A stretch of DNA of 22,200 bases from Gracilariopsis chorda (GCA_003194525.1 NBIV01001032.1:1-22200); one strand, 5' to 3'. Shown: positions 1 through 9,127, counted from the first letter of the stretch. Made by a program: numbers and translations. The notes: generated by a model from the letters alone, not told the origin.

Positions 1-1402
1 GTCGACTTCGGCTACTCCGAAATGGGACTTTGTAGGGTGAATGTACAGTTTTTCCCTACGAATGATGGTGAATAGCTCCCGCAAATGAGCTTGGTGCTCC
101 TCCATGTTGCGGCTGTATACCAAGATGTCGTCCAAGTAAAGAATGAGGGATCGCCCATTGAGATCGCGAAGCAGGGATGCGAGGAGTCGGGAGAAGGCAG
201 CCGGCGCGTTTGTTAAGCCAAAACAAAGAACGGTCCATTCGAATGAACCATAACGTGTTCTTATTGCGGTTTTGTGGCAATCCTCGTCGCGGTGCGCATC
301 TGATGGTCTGCGCCGACGAGGTCAATCTGCGAAAAAACGGTTGCGCCTGCGAGTTGATCGAAAGCCTCTTCGATGAGTGGCAGCGGGGTGGCATCTGGAA
401 TGGTAATGCGGTTGAGAGCCCTGTAGTCGCAGACCAGACGAAACTCGCCGTTCTTTTTCTTGACGAAGAAAACTGGGGCGCCGTATGGTGAAGTCGAGGG
501 GCGAAGATAGCCTCTGTCTAGGAGTTTGTGGAGGGTACGCCTTAGCTCTTGAAGCTCCTCTGCCGAAAGACGGATGACCGGTCGCACTGGTGGGGGAATA
601 TTGGACTTGAGGGGAATAGCGAAGTCCATCGCGCGTGTTGGGGGTAGTTCATGTGGAAGTTCGGATCGGAAGATATCGGCGAATTCCTTCACTAGTGGAA
701 GGATGTTAGGATGTGTGGATCCTGTCAGTACTTCCGGGCGGAGCTTGATGGCGAAAGCTCACAGCCTTTGCGTTTGTGCGTGAGACACCGAGCGGCACGC
801 TTCCAAGAGATCAGTTTGAAGGTATGTTTCGGTGGACGCCTGGATCGAGGTCGCTGTCGGGTGTGAATCCGCCGTTGTGTCCCTTCAGGGCCCCTTAGCA
901 GTAAATCCCAGTACTCCAGCAGATCTGTGGTGCGCATGCGCGCAGCCACTGGTGGCCAACGATGATGTAAGGCCGGGCGTCCATATCGTCTGGCATGTCA
1001 ATTACGAAAGCCGACAAAAGGTGGTCCGAAGTGCCCAGCCGCAGAGGGGCCTGCACGGAACCTTGAACGGGGATGCGTTGTCCATTTCCCAGCTCAACAT
1101 ATGCGTCGGTCACTGGTGTAACCGAGAGGCCACACCGCGGCGGCAGTCACGGGCGACACAAATGCGTGTGACCCGCCCGGATCTATATTTGCCACCACGT
1201 TAAAATTATTGAGAAATGCATCATAATGGAACTCCGTATCATCTGATTCGAGTCCTGTGAGGCGCAATAGAAAATGGGGATCGGTACCCGGGGGGCTCGC
1301 CGCCTTCCAAGGCGGCGGCGTTAGGTTTCTGGCTTTCCGGCGCTGTCCTTGGCGGTAAGGTCGCAGACATGGGTTGGTTTGCTCCAACCTTCGCCTCCGC
1401 AT
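1..1402 (-). pseudogene. pol: pol of unit A: protease and N-terminal RT, several frameshifts, partial
   Basis: This is the protease and reverse transcriptase part of Pol, which would cut the polyprotein and copy the RNA. The protease starts in the piece 1094-1402, with the catalytic-type motif NIDPGGSH. It breaks at an extra C near 1136, continues at 895-1113 with the flap-end motif IIVGHQWL, and breaks again near 909 where a C is missing. The linker continues at 725-949 until a missing A near 756. The RT fingers and motif A (IDL) lie in 261-692, up to a one-base loss near 294. After that the FGLTNAP and YLDD (127-138) motifs are again readable to the window edge. Each break is one base relative to unit B or C, so sequencing error is a real alternative to decay. 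Confidence 0.82.
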
Positions 1403-2596
1403 GCCATGCAGCGATCGCTCGACCGGTAGCGTTGGCGTTCCAGTGCGTTAGACTTGTCGCACGGGCCCCATGAAGTGGCTGCTGGGTCATGTTGGGGGGT
1501 AGTTGTGCGAGAGTTGGTGGGCGCCGGTGTGTCTGGATGATGTGCGGGGGGACCCATTGGATGATCGACGGCGTGGGGGTTGGGCGGATGGTGCCCGCCA
1601 GGACTGTGCGACTTCGAGGTTACGCACGAAATTGTAGACGGCCTTCAGGTCCGTAGAGCCCTTGGTAAAACGCTGAGCGAGCTCTGCCTTGTACTCGTCA
1701 GGTAGGCTCATGAAGAAATAGTTGTAGGCGTCGCCAGGATGGGGTCCGCAGAGTTCAATGAGGTCACGAAACTCGGAGATGTGGCGCTCCAAGTTGGACT
1801 TGAATTGAAGACGCATGAGCTTCGAACTTGCTTGGGCGTCTTCGTTATCGGGGACATACTCCTCGATTAAGGCCTTTTCCAATGCGTCGAGGTTGGAAAA
1901 TTCAGTGCTTTGTGCCTCTTCTCGGTTAATCCAGGTACTCGCCGCTCCTTTCAGAAAGCACTTGGCGACATCCACCATCTCGTGGTGGTGCTCCACACCT
2001 GCCACACGCCTTGTACGGCGTATAGATGCGATAAATCTGCGAATACGGATCGAAGAGCGTTCATCTGCTTTGCCACTGAATGCTTCCGGTGTGGCGGTTT
2101 TAACGAGTGATGCCAACGACGGTCGTCCCTTGTTGCCCGTTGGGGGTAGGGTAGAGTTGGGTGGCAGTGGCGGCATTGAACGCACACTCAGAGCCGGGGC
2201 CGACGGAGGGGATATGTTCGCATGTTCGGGGAAGTCACGGGTGAGGGGTGGCGTGTGTGGGCTTCGTGTGGGAGGATGTATGTCCACGGGTTGTGGGGCG
2301 GCCTGTGAGTTCCGGAGAAGTGCCATCAGCGTAGAAAAGTCTTCTTTGAGCTTTTCGAGGTCCTGTGCATGGGTGCCGAACGCACGTTTGATGTCGTCTG
2401 AAGTAGCCATGTGGTCCTTCATGAACGAGTTCAGAAGGGAATGGAGCGCATTTTGAGTGGTCTGCACACCATAAATCATGTCCTGGAGCTTGTTGGCCTG
2501 GAGTTGGAGGCTCTCAAGCGCGTCAGGAGTTGCGGAGGACTCTCGTTCACTGGCGTACACCGGCGGGTTCGGTATGTTCGGCGGGTTGGACGACAT
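1321..2596 (-). CDS. gag: gag of unit A (Gag capsid/nucleocapsid), one apparent frameshift
   Basis: Gag would build the virus-like particle. The start at 2594-2596 is chosen because it is the first ATG after the leader and is conserved in all four units. The first ~100 residues include a likely coiled coil (about residues 25-90), then a Pro/Ser-rich stretch. A retrotransposon Gag domain follows (about residues 165-330), recognisable by the AASTWINRE and [18 protein letters not shown] segments. After that come an Arg/Ser-rich basic stretch and a Cys/His cluster at 1363-1410 ([16 protein letters not shown]). Translation from the start runs to 1487. An extra G near 1520 separates it from the Cys/His frame, which ends in TAA at 1321-1323. 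Without that base the product would be about 424 residues, matching unit B. Confidence 0.85.
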
Positions 2597-2677
2597 GTCG
2601 AGAACGGGGATGGAGCGGGGTGCAGGGGATAGAGAGTGGAAGTATGCGTTAATCAGCGGTCAGAGAAAGACCAAAGA

Positions 2678-2685
2678 TGCTACCA
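2678..2685 (-). promoter_or_regulatory. Primer binding site of unit A (initiator-Met tRNA-like)
   Basis: In element sense TGGTAGCA follows the LTR end (TTACA) after a two-base TC spacer. TGGTAGC is the complement of the CCA-bearing 3' end of many eukaryotic initiator-Met tRNAs. Pairing stops after eight bases, which is short, so the exact tRNA is uncertain. The same site lies next to the other LTRs, before 7804, 12928 and 18064. The leader from here to the gag ATG is about 80 bases and holds nothing else I recognise. Confidence 0.6.
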
Positions 2686-2792
2686 GATGTAACAAAGCAG
2701 TCGTAGGGTAGATGCTTCGCACGAAATACGACTAAAGAGTCGGAGACAAGGTCTAACCGCCCCCTCTAAGCTATCAGCCTGGGGCGGGATTT

Positions 2793-2800
2793 TATTTATA
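2793..2800 (-). promoter_or_regulatory. TATA box of the LTR promoter
   Basis: The element-sense sequence TATAAATA lies about 131 bases into the LTR and is followed by a GC-rich CCCGCCCC block. Copies lie at 7909-7916, 13034-13041 and 18168-18175. It would place RNA start in the second half of the LTR, as expected for U3-R-U5 order. The start site itself cannot be read from sequence. Confidence 0.6.
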
Positions 2801-2810
2801 GAAGTTGTTA

Positions 2811-2842
2811 GATCAAGCTAGGGCTGCGTACCTGGCTTGATC
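2811..2842. repeat. Inverted repeat (hairpin) just upstream of the LTR TATA box
   Basis: GATCAAGC at 2811-2818 and GCTTGATC at 2835-2842 are perfect inverted copies. Allowing one mismatch the arms extend to 12 bases (to TAGG and CCTG). It sits about 11 bases upstream of the TATA box in element sense and recurs in every LTR. The LTR at 18064-18306 has one stem base changed (G at 18187). Confidence 0.7.
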
Positions 2843-2931
2843 CAGCATGGAGCTTCCTAGAGAAGCGGCGAGACACGAAGGATGTGGTTGTGGTATGGGG
2901 TGAACTACTATGCTAATGTTGTGTTGTTGCA

Positions 2932-2945
2932 CTCACCCGCTTCCT
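2932..2945 (-). promoter_or_regulatory. Polypurine tract of unit B
   Basis: The element-sense sequence AGGAAGCGGGTGAG directly precedes the LTR; 12 of 14 bases are purines. This is the expected place for the plus-strand DNA primer. The same tract follows the LTRs that end at 8047 and 13173. It is absent after 18306, where foreign sequence starts. Confidence 0.65.
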
Positions 2946-3029
2946 AGAAGACGTCCTCCGGGACGTCGTCAGAGACTTCTCGTATTCGTAGACCAGATCC
3001 TGGCAGTGTTTTAGATCTGTCCGAGTATG

Positions 3030-4445
3030 TCAAAGCGCGGCATTTGGTGTTTCTCCCACAAACTGTACTAAAAATTGGCGACGAGTCTTGGGACCGCGAT
3101 GGCGGAGAATAGCTTTGACTTCCTGTTCGATGCCTCCTTTCGCGTCCACGACCACATTGACGTAGGCTGTAGTATCATCCGGGGTATAGCGGCGTATTCT
3201 GTCGACATTGAATACGTTATGCGCCTTCTTCATATCGGGAGGAAGTTCCAGACGGTACGCTACGGGGCCGATCTTCTCGAGGATCCGGAGAGGGCCGACA
3301 AATTTAGGCCTCCATTTCTGCGGCAGATCCGTGCGCCTTTCCATAGAGAGGCCAGCAACCTGTAAAAGAACTAAGTCTCCGGGCGACAAAGACACGGGGG
3401 ATCTTCGGAGGTCCGCGTAGAACCTCTGGCGTTCCTGAGCGCAAAGGAGGTTGTCGCGTGTTGCGAGGCGGAACGCTTCACGCTGTGCGGCGTAGTCGGT
3501 AGCTTTTTGGGAAAGAGAGTTTTGGGATATCTCGCGTGCTGCGTGTGAGGGTGGTACGCGTCCAAGATCGATCTCGAAGGGCGAGAACTGCGTGGAGTGA
3601 TGTTTGGCGGCGTTGTATTCGTACTCAAACACGCTGAGAAGTGTATCCCAGTTCTGCGGAGACGATTGGATTGTGGAGCGGAGCATAGATGAGACGGTGC
3701 GGATGAGGTTCTCTGTCTGGCCGTCGGTCTGAGGGTGTCCGGTCGTGGCGATGTTGAGTTTGACGTTGTAGATGCGCTGTAGTTCTTGCCAGAAGGCGGA
3801 GGTGAACTTCCCATCGCGGTCAGAGATGATAGTCTGTGGAAACCCGTGTCTCGCAAAGACCAAATCCGTGAAGACCTGAGCAACTTCCACCGCGGTGGCC
3901 GTCTTAGATGCCGGAACGAAGATGCCTCGTTTGGAGAGTTTGTCCACGATGACGATGATCATGTCCTTCCCGTTGACGGAGCGAGGTAGTTCTGATAGAA
4001 AATCGACCGCTATAACCTCCCAGCACTCGTTGGGATCGGTAGCGGTTGAAGGGGGGCTGCTGGGATGCGATTGGAGTGTTTGTTTGTCTGGCATTGATGA
4101 CAAGCAGCCAGGAACCCTACAATGTCTCGGTACATGTTGGGCCAGTAGACGTAGTGGTGTGCGGCGGAAAACGTCTTGTCGGTACCGAGGTGGCCCAAGC
4201 CGTGAAAATGAAACGCGACATCTCGTCGCAGACGGCGGAGCTTGGGGATATATAGCCGGGAGGATTGAAATCCAATCCAACGAAGCAAGGAGTTGTCGAA
4301 GGAAAACAGAGCGCGTTGGCGTTGTATCCTGGGGGGGGGAGGCATCTTGTGGGTGTTGTAGGGCGGTGATCATCTCTTTGGCCCACGGATCCTGCTCATA
4401 TGCACCTCGAATGCGCTGGAGGAAGGGTTGTACACTGATCATCAA
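3030..4445 (-). CDS. pol: pol of unit B: integrase core, GPY/F module, start of chromodomain
   Basis: Integrase would join the element cDNA to host DNA in the nucleus. The open frame gives 471 residues. The DDE core shows D148 (VIAVDFL), D209 (ISDRDGKF) and E245 (DGQTENL), with 35 residues between the last two, the classical DD35E spacing. A GPY/F-type module lies at about 375-402 (KFVGPLRILEKIGPVAYRLE). A chromodomain-like segment begins near 438 and is cut by TGA at 3030-3032. The frame stays open beyond that stop to the LTR, with chromodomain-like residues such as KHCQDLVYEYE. Residues of about 39-140 are read in the wrong frame; the H2C2 zinc finger is in another frame at 4010-4345. Shifts lie at the G-run near 4331 and in the region 4035-4080. 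Confidence 0.88.
   Translation of the reverse strand: MMISVQPFLQRIRGAYEQDPWAKEMITALQHPQDASPPQDTTPTRSVFLRQLLASLDWISILPAIYPQAPPSATRCRVSFSRLGPPRYRQDVFRRTPLRLLAQHVPRHCRVPGCLSSMPDKQTLQSHPSSPPSTATDPNECWEVIAVDFLSELPRSVNGKDMIIVIVDKLSKRGIFVPASKTATAVEVAQVFTDLVFARHGFPQTIISDRDGKFTSAFWQELQRIYNVKLNIATTGHPQTDGQTENLIRTVSSMLRSTIQSSPQNWDTLLSVFEYEYNAAKHHSTQFSPFEIDLGRVPPSHAAREISQNSLSQKATDYAAQREAFRLATRDNLLCAQERQRFYADLRRSPVSLSPGDLVLLQVAGLSMERRTDLPQKWRPKFVGPLRILEKIGPVAYRLELPPDMKKAHNVFNVDRIRRYTPDDTTAYVNVVVDAKGGIEQEVKAILRHRGPKTRRQFLVQFVGETPNAAL
4010..4345 (-). pseudogene. pol: Integrase H2C2 zinc finger of unit B, in its true frame
   Basis: This 111-residue reading overlaps the integrase frame but holds the real N-terminal zinc domain: H-x3-H (HGLGH), the YWPNM motif, then C-x2-C (CHQC). 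It follows RNase H in element order and is normally continuous with the DDE core. The split comes from the nine-G run near 4331 (eight in unit C) and one-base losses near 4035-4080 relative to unit C. Confidence 0.8.
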
Positions 4446-4529
4446 TCGGGCAAGGGTTCCCGCAAGTGGTCTGGGCGGCGGCTCAACGCATCCGGGACCG
4501 TGTTCGAAGGGCCAGAGACGTGTTGTACT

Positions 4530-5363
4530 TCAAAGGAGTGTTCTTGAAGTAAATCTAGCCACCGGCATTGCCTGCCGGAGAGAGTGGCCTTGGACTGGAG
4601 ATACTGCAATGGGCGGTGGTTCCGTGCGGAAGATGAAACGTCTTCCCCTGAGGTAGTGGCTCCAATTACGCAAGGCGATAATTAACCCGAGTAGCTCCTG
4701 GTCCCCGGTGTCCCAGTGTGACTCTGCTGGAGATAGGCGATGGGATAGGTACGCAACTGGGTGTTCATCTTGTTCCAGAGTGGCGCCGACGGCGTGTTGT
4801 GATGCATCTGTGGACACAACGAACGTCTTGTCGGCGGCAGGTAGTGCGAGGACCGGAGCGGCAGTGAGGGCTTGTTGATAGCACGGAATGCTTCGGCTTG
4901 TGCCGCTGTCCAGTTGAACGCCTCGCGGCGTAATAAGTCCGTGATTGGGCGCATGATGTCCGCGTAGGCCTTTACGAAGCGGCGATAGTAGTTGGCTAGT
5001 CCGACGAATTGTTGGACTTCTTTGGTTGAGGTGGGAGTGGCCAGTTCCTACCGCATCAACTAGGCGGCTTTGGGTTTGAATACCCGCAGAGGAGACCCTG
5101 TGGCCCAAAAAGTCGACTTCGGCTACTCCGAAATGGGACTTTGTAGGGTGAATGTACAGTTTTTCCCTACGAATGATGGTGAATAGCTCCCGCAAATGAG
5201 CTTGGTGCTCCTCCATGTTGCGGCTGTATACCAAGATGTCGTCCAAGTAAAGAATGAGGGATCGCCCATTGAGATCGCGAAGCAGGGATGCGAGGAGTCG
5301 GGAGAAGGCAGCCGGCGCGTTTGTTAAGCCAAAACAAAGAACGGTCCATTCGAATGAAACCAT
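4530..5363 (-). CDS. pol: pol of unit B: RT palm and RNase H, partly misframed
   Basis: Reverse transcriptase and RNase H make cDNA and degrade the RNA strand. FGLTNAP and the catalytic YLDD (5238-5249) are in frame, followed by the thumb start (DFLGHRVS). From about 5045 to 4880 the frame is wrong, because of one-base losses relative to unit D near 5040-5056 and near 4873. The frame then returns to RNase H with [14 protein letters not shown] and DQELLGL. The third RNase H acidic motif (RTDHRPL) is lost to an extra T near 4621. It overlaps the upstream protease-RT frame (5167-6516) because of one extra A near 5357. The whole should be one polyprotein. Confidence 0.85.
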   Translation of the reverse strand: MVSFEWTVLCFGLTNAPAAFSRLLASLLRDLNGRSLILYLDDILVYSRNMEEHQAHLRELFTIIRREKLYIHPTKSHFGVAEVDFLGHRVSSAGIQTQSRLVDAVGTGHSHLNQRSPTIRRTSQLLSPLRKGLRGHHAPNHGLITPRGVQLDSGTSRSIPCYQQALTAAPVLALPAADKTFVVSTDASQHAVGATLEQDEHPVAYLSHRLSPAESHWDTGDQELLGLIIALRNWSHYLRGRRFIFRTEPPPIAVSPVQGHSLRQAMPVARFTSRTLL

Positions 5364-6516
5364 AACGTGTTCTTATTGCGGTTTTGTGGCAATCCTCGTC
5401 GCGGATGCGCATCTGATGGTCTGCGCCGACGAGGTCAATCTGCGAAAAAACGGTTGCGCCTGCGAGTTGATCGAAAGCCTCTTCGATGAGTGGCAGCGGG
5501 GTGGCATCTGGAATGGTAATGCGGTTGAGAGCCCTGTAGTCGCAGACCAGACGAAACTCGCCGTTCTTTTTCTTGACGAAGAAAACTGGGGCGCCGTATG
5601 GTGAAGTCGAGGGGCGAAGATAGCCTCTGTCTAGGAGTTTGTGGAGGGTACGCCTTAGCTCTTGAAGCTCCTCTGCCGAAAGACGGATGACCGGTCGCAC
5701 TGGTGGGGGAATATTGGACTTGAGGGGAATAGCGAAGTCCATCGCGCGTGTTGGGGGTAGTTCATGTGGAAGTTCGGATCGGAAGATATCGGCGAATTCC
5801 TTCACTAGTGGAAGGATGTTAGGATGTGTGGATCCTGTCAGTACTTCCGGGCGGAGCTTGATGGCGAAAAGCTCACAGCCTTTGCGTTTGTGCGTGAGAC
5901 ACCGAGCGGCACGCTTCCAAGAGATCAGTTTGAAGGTATGTTTCGGTGGACGCCTGGATCGAGGTCGCTGTCGGGTGTGAATCCGCCGTTGTGTCCCTTC
6001 AGGGCCCCTTAGCAGTAAATCCCCAGTACTCCAGCAGATCTGTGGTGCGCATGCGCGCAGCCACTGGTGGCCAACGATGATGTAAGGCCGGGCGTCCATA
6101 TCGTCTGGCATGTCAATTACGAAAGCCGACAAAAGGTGGTCCGAAGTGCCCAGCCGCAGAGGGGCCTGCACGGAACCTTGAACGGGGATGCGTTGTCCAT
6201 TTCCCAGCTCAACATATGCGTCGGTCACTGGTGTAACCGAGAGGCCACACGCGGCGGCAGTCACGGGCGACACAAATGCGTGTGACCCGCCCGGATCTAT
6301 ATTTGCCACCACGTTAAAATTATTGAGAAATGCATCATAATGGAACTCCGTATCATCTGATTCGAGTCCTGTGAGGCGCAATAGAAAATGGGGATCGGTA
6401 CCCGGGGGGCTCGCCGCCTTCCAAGGCGGCGGCGTTAGGTTTCTGGCTTTCCGGCGCTGTCCTTGGCGGTAAGGTCGCAGACATGGGTTGGTTTGCTCCA
6501 ACCTTCGCCTCCGCAT
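5167..6516 (-). CDS. pol: pol of unit B: protease, linker, RT fingers and motif A
   Basis: The reading of 449 residues includes an aspartic protease: D74 in NIDPGGSH, and IIVGHQWL near 146-153 at the position of the usual I-L-G motif. RT follows from about 238: [14 protein letters not shown], the [18 protein letters not shown] segment, and motif A with D361 ([10 protein letters not shown]). After residue 386 the frame is wrong because of the extra A near 5357, so the tail is spurious and YLDD continues in the 4530-5363 frame. The frame is -1 to gag, and the two overlap at 6435-6516. The ATG at 6516 is not necessarily a real start, since Pol is probably made as a Gag-Pol fusion. Confidence 0.88.
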   Translation of the reverse strand: MRRRRLEQTNPCLRPYRQGQRRKARNLTPPPWKAASPPGTDPHFLLRLTGLESDDTEFHYDAFLNNFNVVANIDPGGSHAFVSPVTAAACGLSVTPVTDAYVELGNGQRIPVQGSVQAPLRLGTSDHLLSAFVIDMPDDMDARPYIIVGHQWLRACAPQICWSTGDLLLRGPEGTQRRIHTRQRPRSRRPPKHTFKLISWKRAARCLTHKRKGCELFAIKLRPEVLTGSTHPNILPLVKEFADIFRSELPHELPPTRAMDFAIPLKSNIPPPVRPVIRLSAEELQELRRTLHKLLDRGYLRPSTSPYGAPVFFVKKKNGEFRLVCDYRALNRITIPDATPLPLIEEAFDQLAGATVFSQIDLVGADHQMRIRDEDCHKTAIRTRYGFIRMDRSLFWLNKRAGCLLPTPRIPASRSQWAIPHSLLGRHLGIQPQHGGAPSSFAGAIHHHS

Positions 6517-7711
6517 GCCATGCAGCGATCGCTCGACCGGTAGCGTTGGCGTTCCAGTGCGTTAGACTTGTCGCACGGGCCCCATGAAGTGGCTGCTGGG
6601 TCATGTTGGGGGGTAGTTGTGCGAGAGTTGGTGGCGCCGGTGTGTCTGGATGATGTGCGGGGGGACCCATTGGATGATCGACGGCGTGGGGGTTGGGCGG
6701 ATGGTGCCCGCCAGGACTGTGCGACTTCGAGGTTACGCACGAAATTGTAGACGGCCTTCAGGTCCGTAGAGCCCTTGGTAAAACGCTGAGCGAGCTCTGC
6801 CTTGTACTCGTCAGGTAGGCTCATGAAGAAATAGTTGTAGGCGTCGCCAGGATGGGGTCCGCAGAGTTCAATGAGGTCACGAAACTCGGAGATGTGGCGC
6901 TCCAAGTTGGACTTGAATTGAAGACGCATGAGCTTCGAACTTGCTTGGGCGTCTTCGTTATCGGGGACATACTCCTCGATTAAGGCCTTTTCCAATGCGT
7001 CGAGGTTGGAAAATTCAGTGCTTTGTGCCTCTTCTCGGTTAATCCAGGTACTCGCCGCTCCTTTTCAGAAAGCACTTGGCGACATCCACCATCTCGTGGT
7101 GGTGCTCCACACCTGCCACACGCCTTGTACGGCGTATAGATGCGATAAATCTGCGAATACGGATCGAAGAGCGTTCATCTGCTTTGCCACTGAATGCTTC
7201 CGGTGTGGCGGTTTTAACGAGTGATGCCAACGACGGTCGTCCCTTGTTGCCCGTTGGGGGTAGGGTAGAGTTGGGTGGCAGTGGCGGCATTGAACGCACA
7301 CTCAGAGCCGGGGCCGACGGAGGGGATATGTTTCGCATGTTCGGGGAAGTCACGGGTGAGGGGTGGCGTGTGTGGGCTTCGTGTGGGAGGATGTATGTCC
7401 ACGGGTTGTGGGGCGGCCTGTGAGTTCCGGAGAAGTGCCATCAGCGTAGAAAAGTCTTCTTTGAGCTTTTCGAGGTCCTGTGCATGGGTGCCGAACGCAC
7501 GTTTGATGTCGTCTGAAGTAGCCATGTGGTCCTTCATGAACGAGTTCAGAAGGGAATGGAGCGCATTTTGAGTGGTCTGCACACCATAAATCATGTCCTG
7601 GAGCTTGTTGGCCTGGAGTTGGAGGCTCTCAAGCGCGTCAGGAGTTGCGGAGGACTCTCGTTCACTGGCGTACACCGGCGGGTTCGGTATGTTCGGCGGG
7701 TTGGACGACAT
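6435..7711 (-). CDS. gag: gag of unit B, intact 3' half, two frameshifts in 5' half
   Basis: The start at 7711 matches the other units. The frame breaks at an extra T near 7331 (piece 7214-7711), continues in 7039-7353, and breaks again at an extra T near 7063. From 6995 to the TAA at 6435-6437 it is unbroken. That part covers the C-terminal half of the Gag domain, the Arg/Ser-rich stretch and the Cys/His cluster. It is the only unit where capsid and Cys/His cluster are joined without a length change between them, so its six-G run at 6659-6664 is probably the ancestral state. Pol starts in the -1 frame just before the stop. Confidence 0.87.
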
Positions 7712-7803
7712 GTCGAGAAACGGGGATGGAGCGGGGTGCAGGGGATAGAGAGTGGAAGTATGCGTTAATCAGCGGTCAGAGAAAGACCAAAGATGCTACC
7801 AGA

Positions 7804-8047
7804 TGTAACAAAGCAGTCGTAGGGTAGATGCTTCGCACGAAATACGACTAAAGAGTCGGAGACAAGGTCTAACCGCCCCCTCTAAGCTATCAGCCTGGGG
7901 CGGGATTTTATTTATAGAAGTTGTTAGATCAAGCTAGGGCTGCGTACCTGGCTTGATCCAGCATGGAGCTTCCTAGAGAAGCGGCGAGACACGAAGGATG
8001 TGGTTGTGGTATGGGGTGAACTACTATGCTAATGTTGTGTTGTTGCA
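7804..8047 (-). repeat. LTR shared by units B and C (244 bp)
   Basis: Same ends, TATA box (7909-7916), hairpin and flanking primer site and purine tract as the LTR at 2688-2931. By eye it is identical to that copy. Confidence 0.9.
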
Positions 8048-8059
8048 CTCACCCGCTTC

Positions 8060-9079
8060 CTAGAAGACGTCCTCCGGGACGTCGTCAGAGACTTCTCGTA
8101 TTCGTAGACCAGATCCTGGCAGTGTTTTAGATCTGTCCGAGTATGTCAAAGCGCGGCATTTGGTGTTTCTCCCACAAACTGTACTAAAAATTGGCGACGA
8201 GTCTTGGGACCCGCGATGGCGGAGAATAGCTTTGACTTCCTGTTCGATGCCTCCTTTCGCGTCCACGACCACATTGACGTAGGCTGTAGTATCATCCGGG
8301 GTATAGCGGCGTATTCTGTCGACATTGAATACGTTATGCGCCTTCTTCATATCGGGAGGAAGTTCCAGACGGTACGCTACGGGGCCGATCTTCTCGAGGA
8401 TCCGGAGAGGGCCGACAAATTTAGGCCTCCATTTCTGCGGCAGATCCGTGCGCCTTTCCATAGAGAGGCCAGCAACCTGTAAAAGAACTAAGTCTCCGGG
8501 CGACAAAGACACGGGGGATCTTCGGAGGTCCGCGTAGAACCTCTGGCGTTCCTGAGCGCAAAGGAGGTTGTCGCGTGTTGCGAGGCGGAACGCTTCACGC
8601 TGTGCGGCGTAGTCGGTAGCTTTTTGGGAAAGAGAGTTTTGGGATATCTCGCGTGCTGCGTGTGAGGGTGGTACGCGTCCAAGATCGATCTCGAAGGGCG
8701 AGAACTGCGTGGAGTGATGTTTGGCGGCGTTGTATTCGTACTCAAACACGCTGAGAAGTGTATCCCAGTTCTGCGGAGACGATTGGATTGTGGAGCGGAG
8801 CATAGATGAGACGGTGCGGATGAGGTTCTCTGTCTGGCCGTCGGTCTGAGGGTGTCCGGTCGTGGCGATGTTGAGTTTGACGTTGTAGATGCGCTGTAGT
8901 TCTTGCCAGAAGGCGGAGGTGAACTTCCCATCGCGGTCAGAGATGATAGTCTGTGGAAACCCGTGTCTCGCAAAGACCAAATCCGTGAAGACCTGAGCAA
9001 CTTCCACCGCGGTGGCCGTCTTAGATGCCGGAACGAAGATGCCTCGTTTGGAGAGTTTGTCCACGATGACGATGATCAT
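8060..9079 (-). CDS. pol: pol of unit C: integrase core and GPY/F module
   Basis: This 339-residue reading begins inside the integrase core (MIIVIVDK). It shows the second Asp (D48 in ISDRDGKF) and the Glu (E84 in DGQTENL), 35 residues apart. The first catalytic Asp (VDFL) lies upstream in another frame, because of an extra T near 9108. The GPY/F-type module (GPLRILEKIGPVAYRLE) is present. The chromodomain reading is lost at an extra C near 8210, so the last ~40 residues are not real protein. In the true frame a TGA at 8146-8148 interrupts the chromodomain, as in units B and D. Confidence 0.86.
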   Translation of the reverse strand: MIIVIVDKLSKRGIFVPASKTATAVEVAQVFTDLVFARHGFPQTIISDRDGKFTSAFWQELQRIYNVKLNIATTGHPQTDGQTENLIRTVSSMLRSTIQSSPQNWDTLLSVFEYEYNAAKHHSTQFSPFEIDLGRVPPSHAAREISQNSLSQKATDYAAQREAFRLATRDNLLCAQERQRFYADLRRSPVSLSPGDLVLLQVAGLSMERRTDLPQKWRPKFVGPLRILEKIGPVAYRLELPPDMKKAHNVFNVDRIRRYTPDDTTAYVNVVVDAKGGIEQEVKAILRHRGSQDSSPIFSTVCGRNTKCRALTYSDRSKTLPGSGLRIREVSDDVPEDVF

Positions 9080-9127
9080 GTCCTTCCCGTTGACGGAGCG
9101 AGGTAGTTTCTGATAGAAAATCGACCG

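Larger units (their letters stand above)
1..2931 (-). mobile_element. Unit A of the array, Ty3/gypsy element, 3' part cut by window edge
   Basis: This is the leftmost unit. In element sense it starts with the LTR at 2931 and runs through gag and protease into reverse transcriptase, where the window begins. RNase H and integrase are not visible. Compared with unit B over the same stretch I find about nine one-base length differences and no substitution. Confidence 0.9.
2688..2931 (-). repeat. LTR shared by units A and B (244 bp)
   Basis: In element sense it begins TGCAACAACA and ends TTTGTTACA, a near-perfect terminal inverted repeat with canonical TG...CA ends. It is flanked on one side by a primer site and on the other by a purine tract. 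Its outer edge matches exactly where unit D stops at 18306. It acts both as 5' LTR of unit A and 3' LTR of unit B. The gene-free stretch 2597-3029 is accounted for by the leader, this LTR and the tail of pol. Confidence 0.9.
2932..8047 (-). mobile_element. Unit B of the array, Ty3/gypsy chromovirus-type element
   Basis: A whole unit counted with its 5' LTR (7804-8047); its 3' LTR is the shared copy at 2688-2931. The order in element sense is gag, protease, RT, RNase H, integrase, chromodomain, which is the Ty3/gypsy (Metaviridae) order. It holds the clearest gag reading downstream of 6995, the clearest protease and the clearest integrase core. Confidence 0.92.

Noticed and set aside
56..394. 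Minus-strand reading across the RT region of unit A
   Set aside because: It covers the RT palm in the wrong frame. The catalytic YLDD at 127-138 is in a different frame, so this product is spurious.
1815..2456. Long plus-strand open frame opposite gag, repeated in the other units
   Set aside because: It is the antisense shadow of GC-rich gag. It is repeated only because the unit is repeated, and it shows no domain or independent signals.
2950..2967. GACGTCC...GGACGTC inverted repeat near the end of pol as a terminator
   Set aside because: It lies in the open frame that continues past the chromodomain stop and has no run of T. The organism is eukaryotic, so a bacterial-type terminator is not expected.
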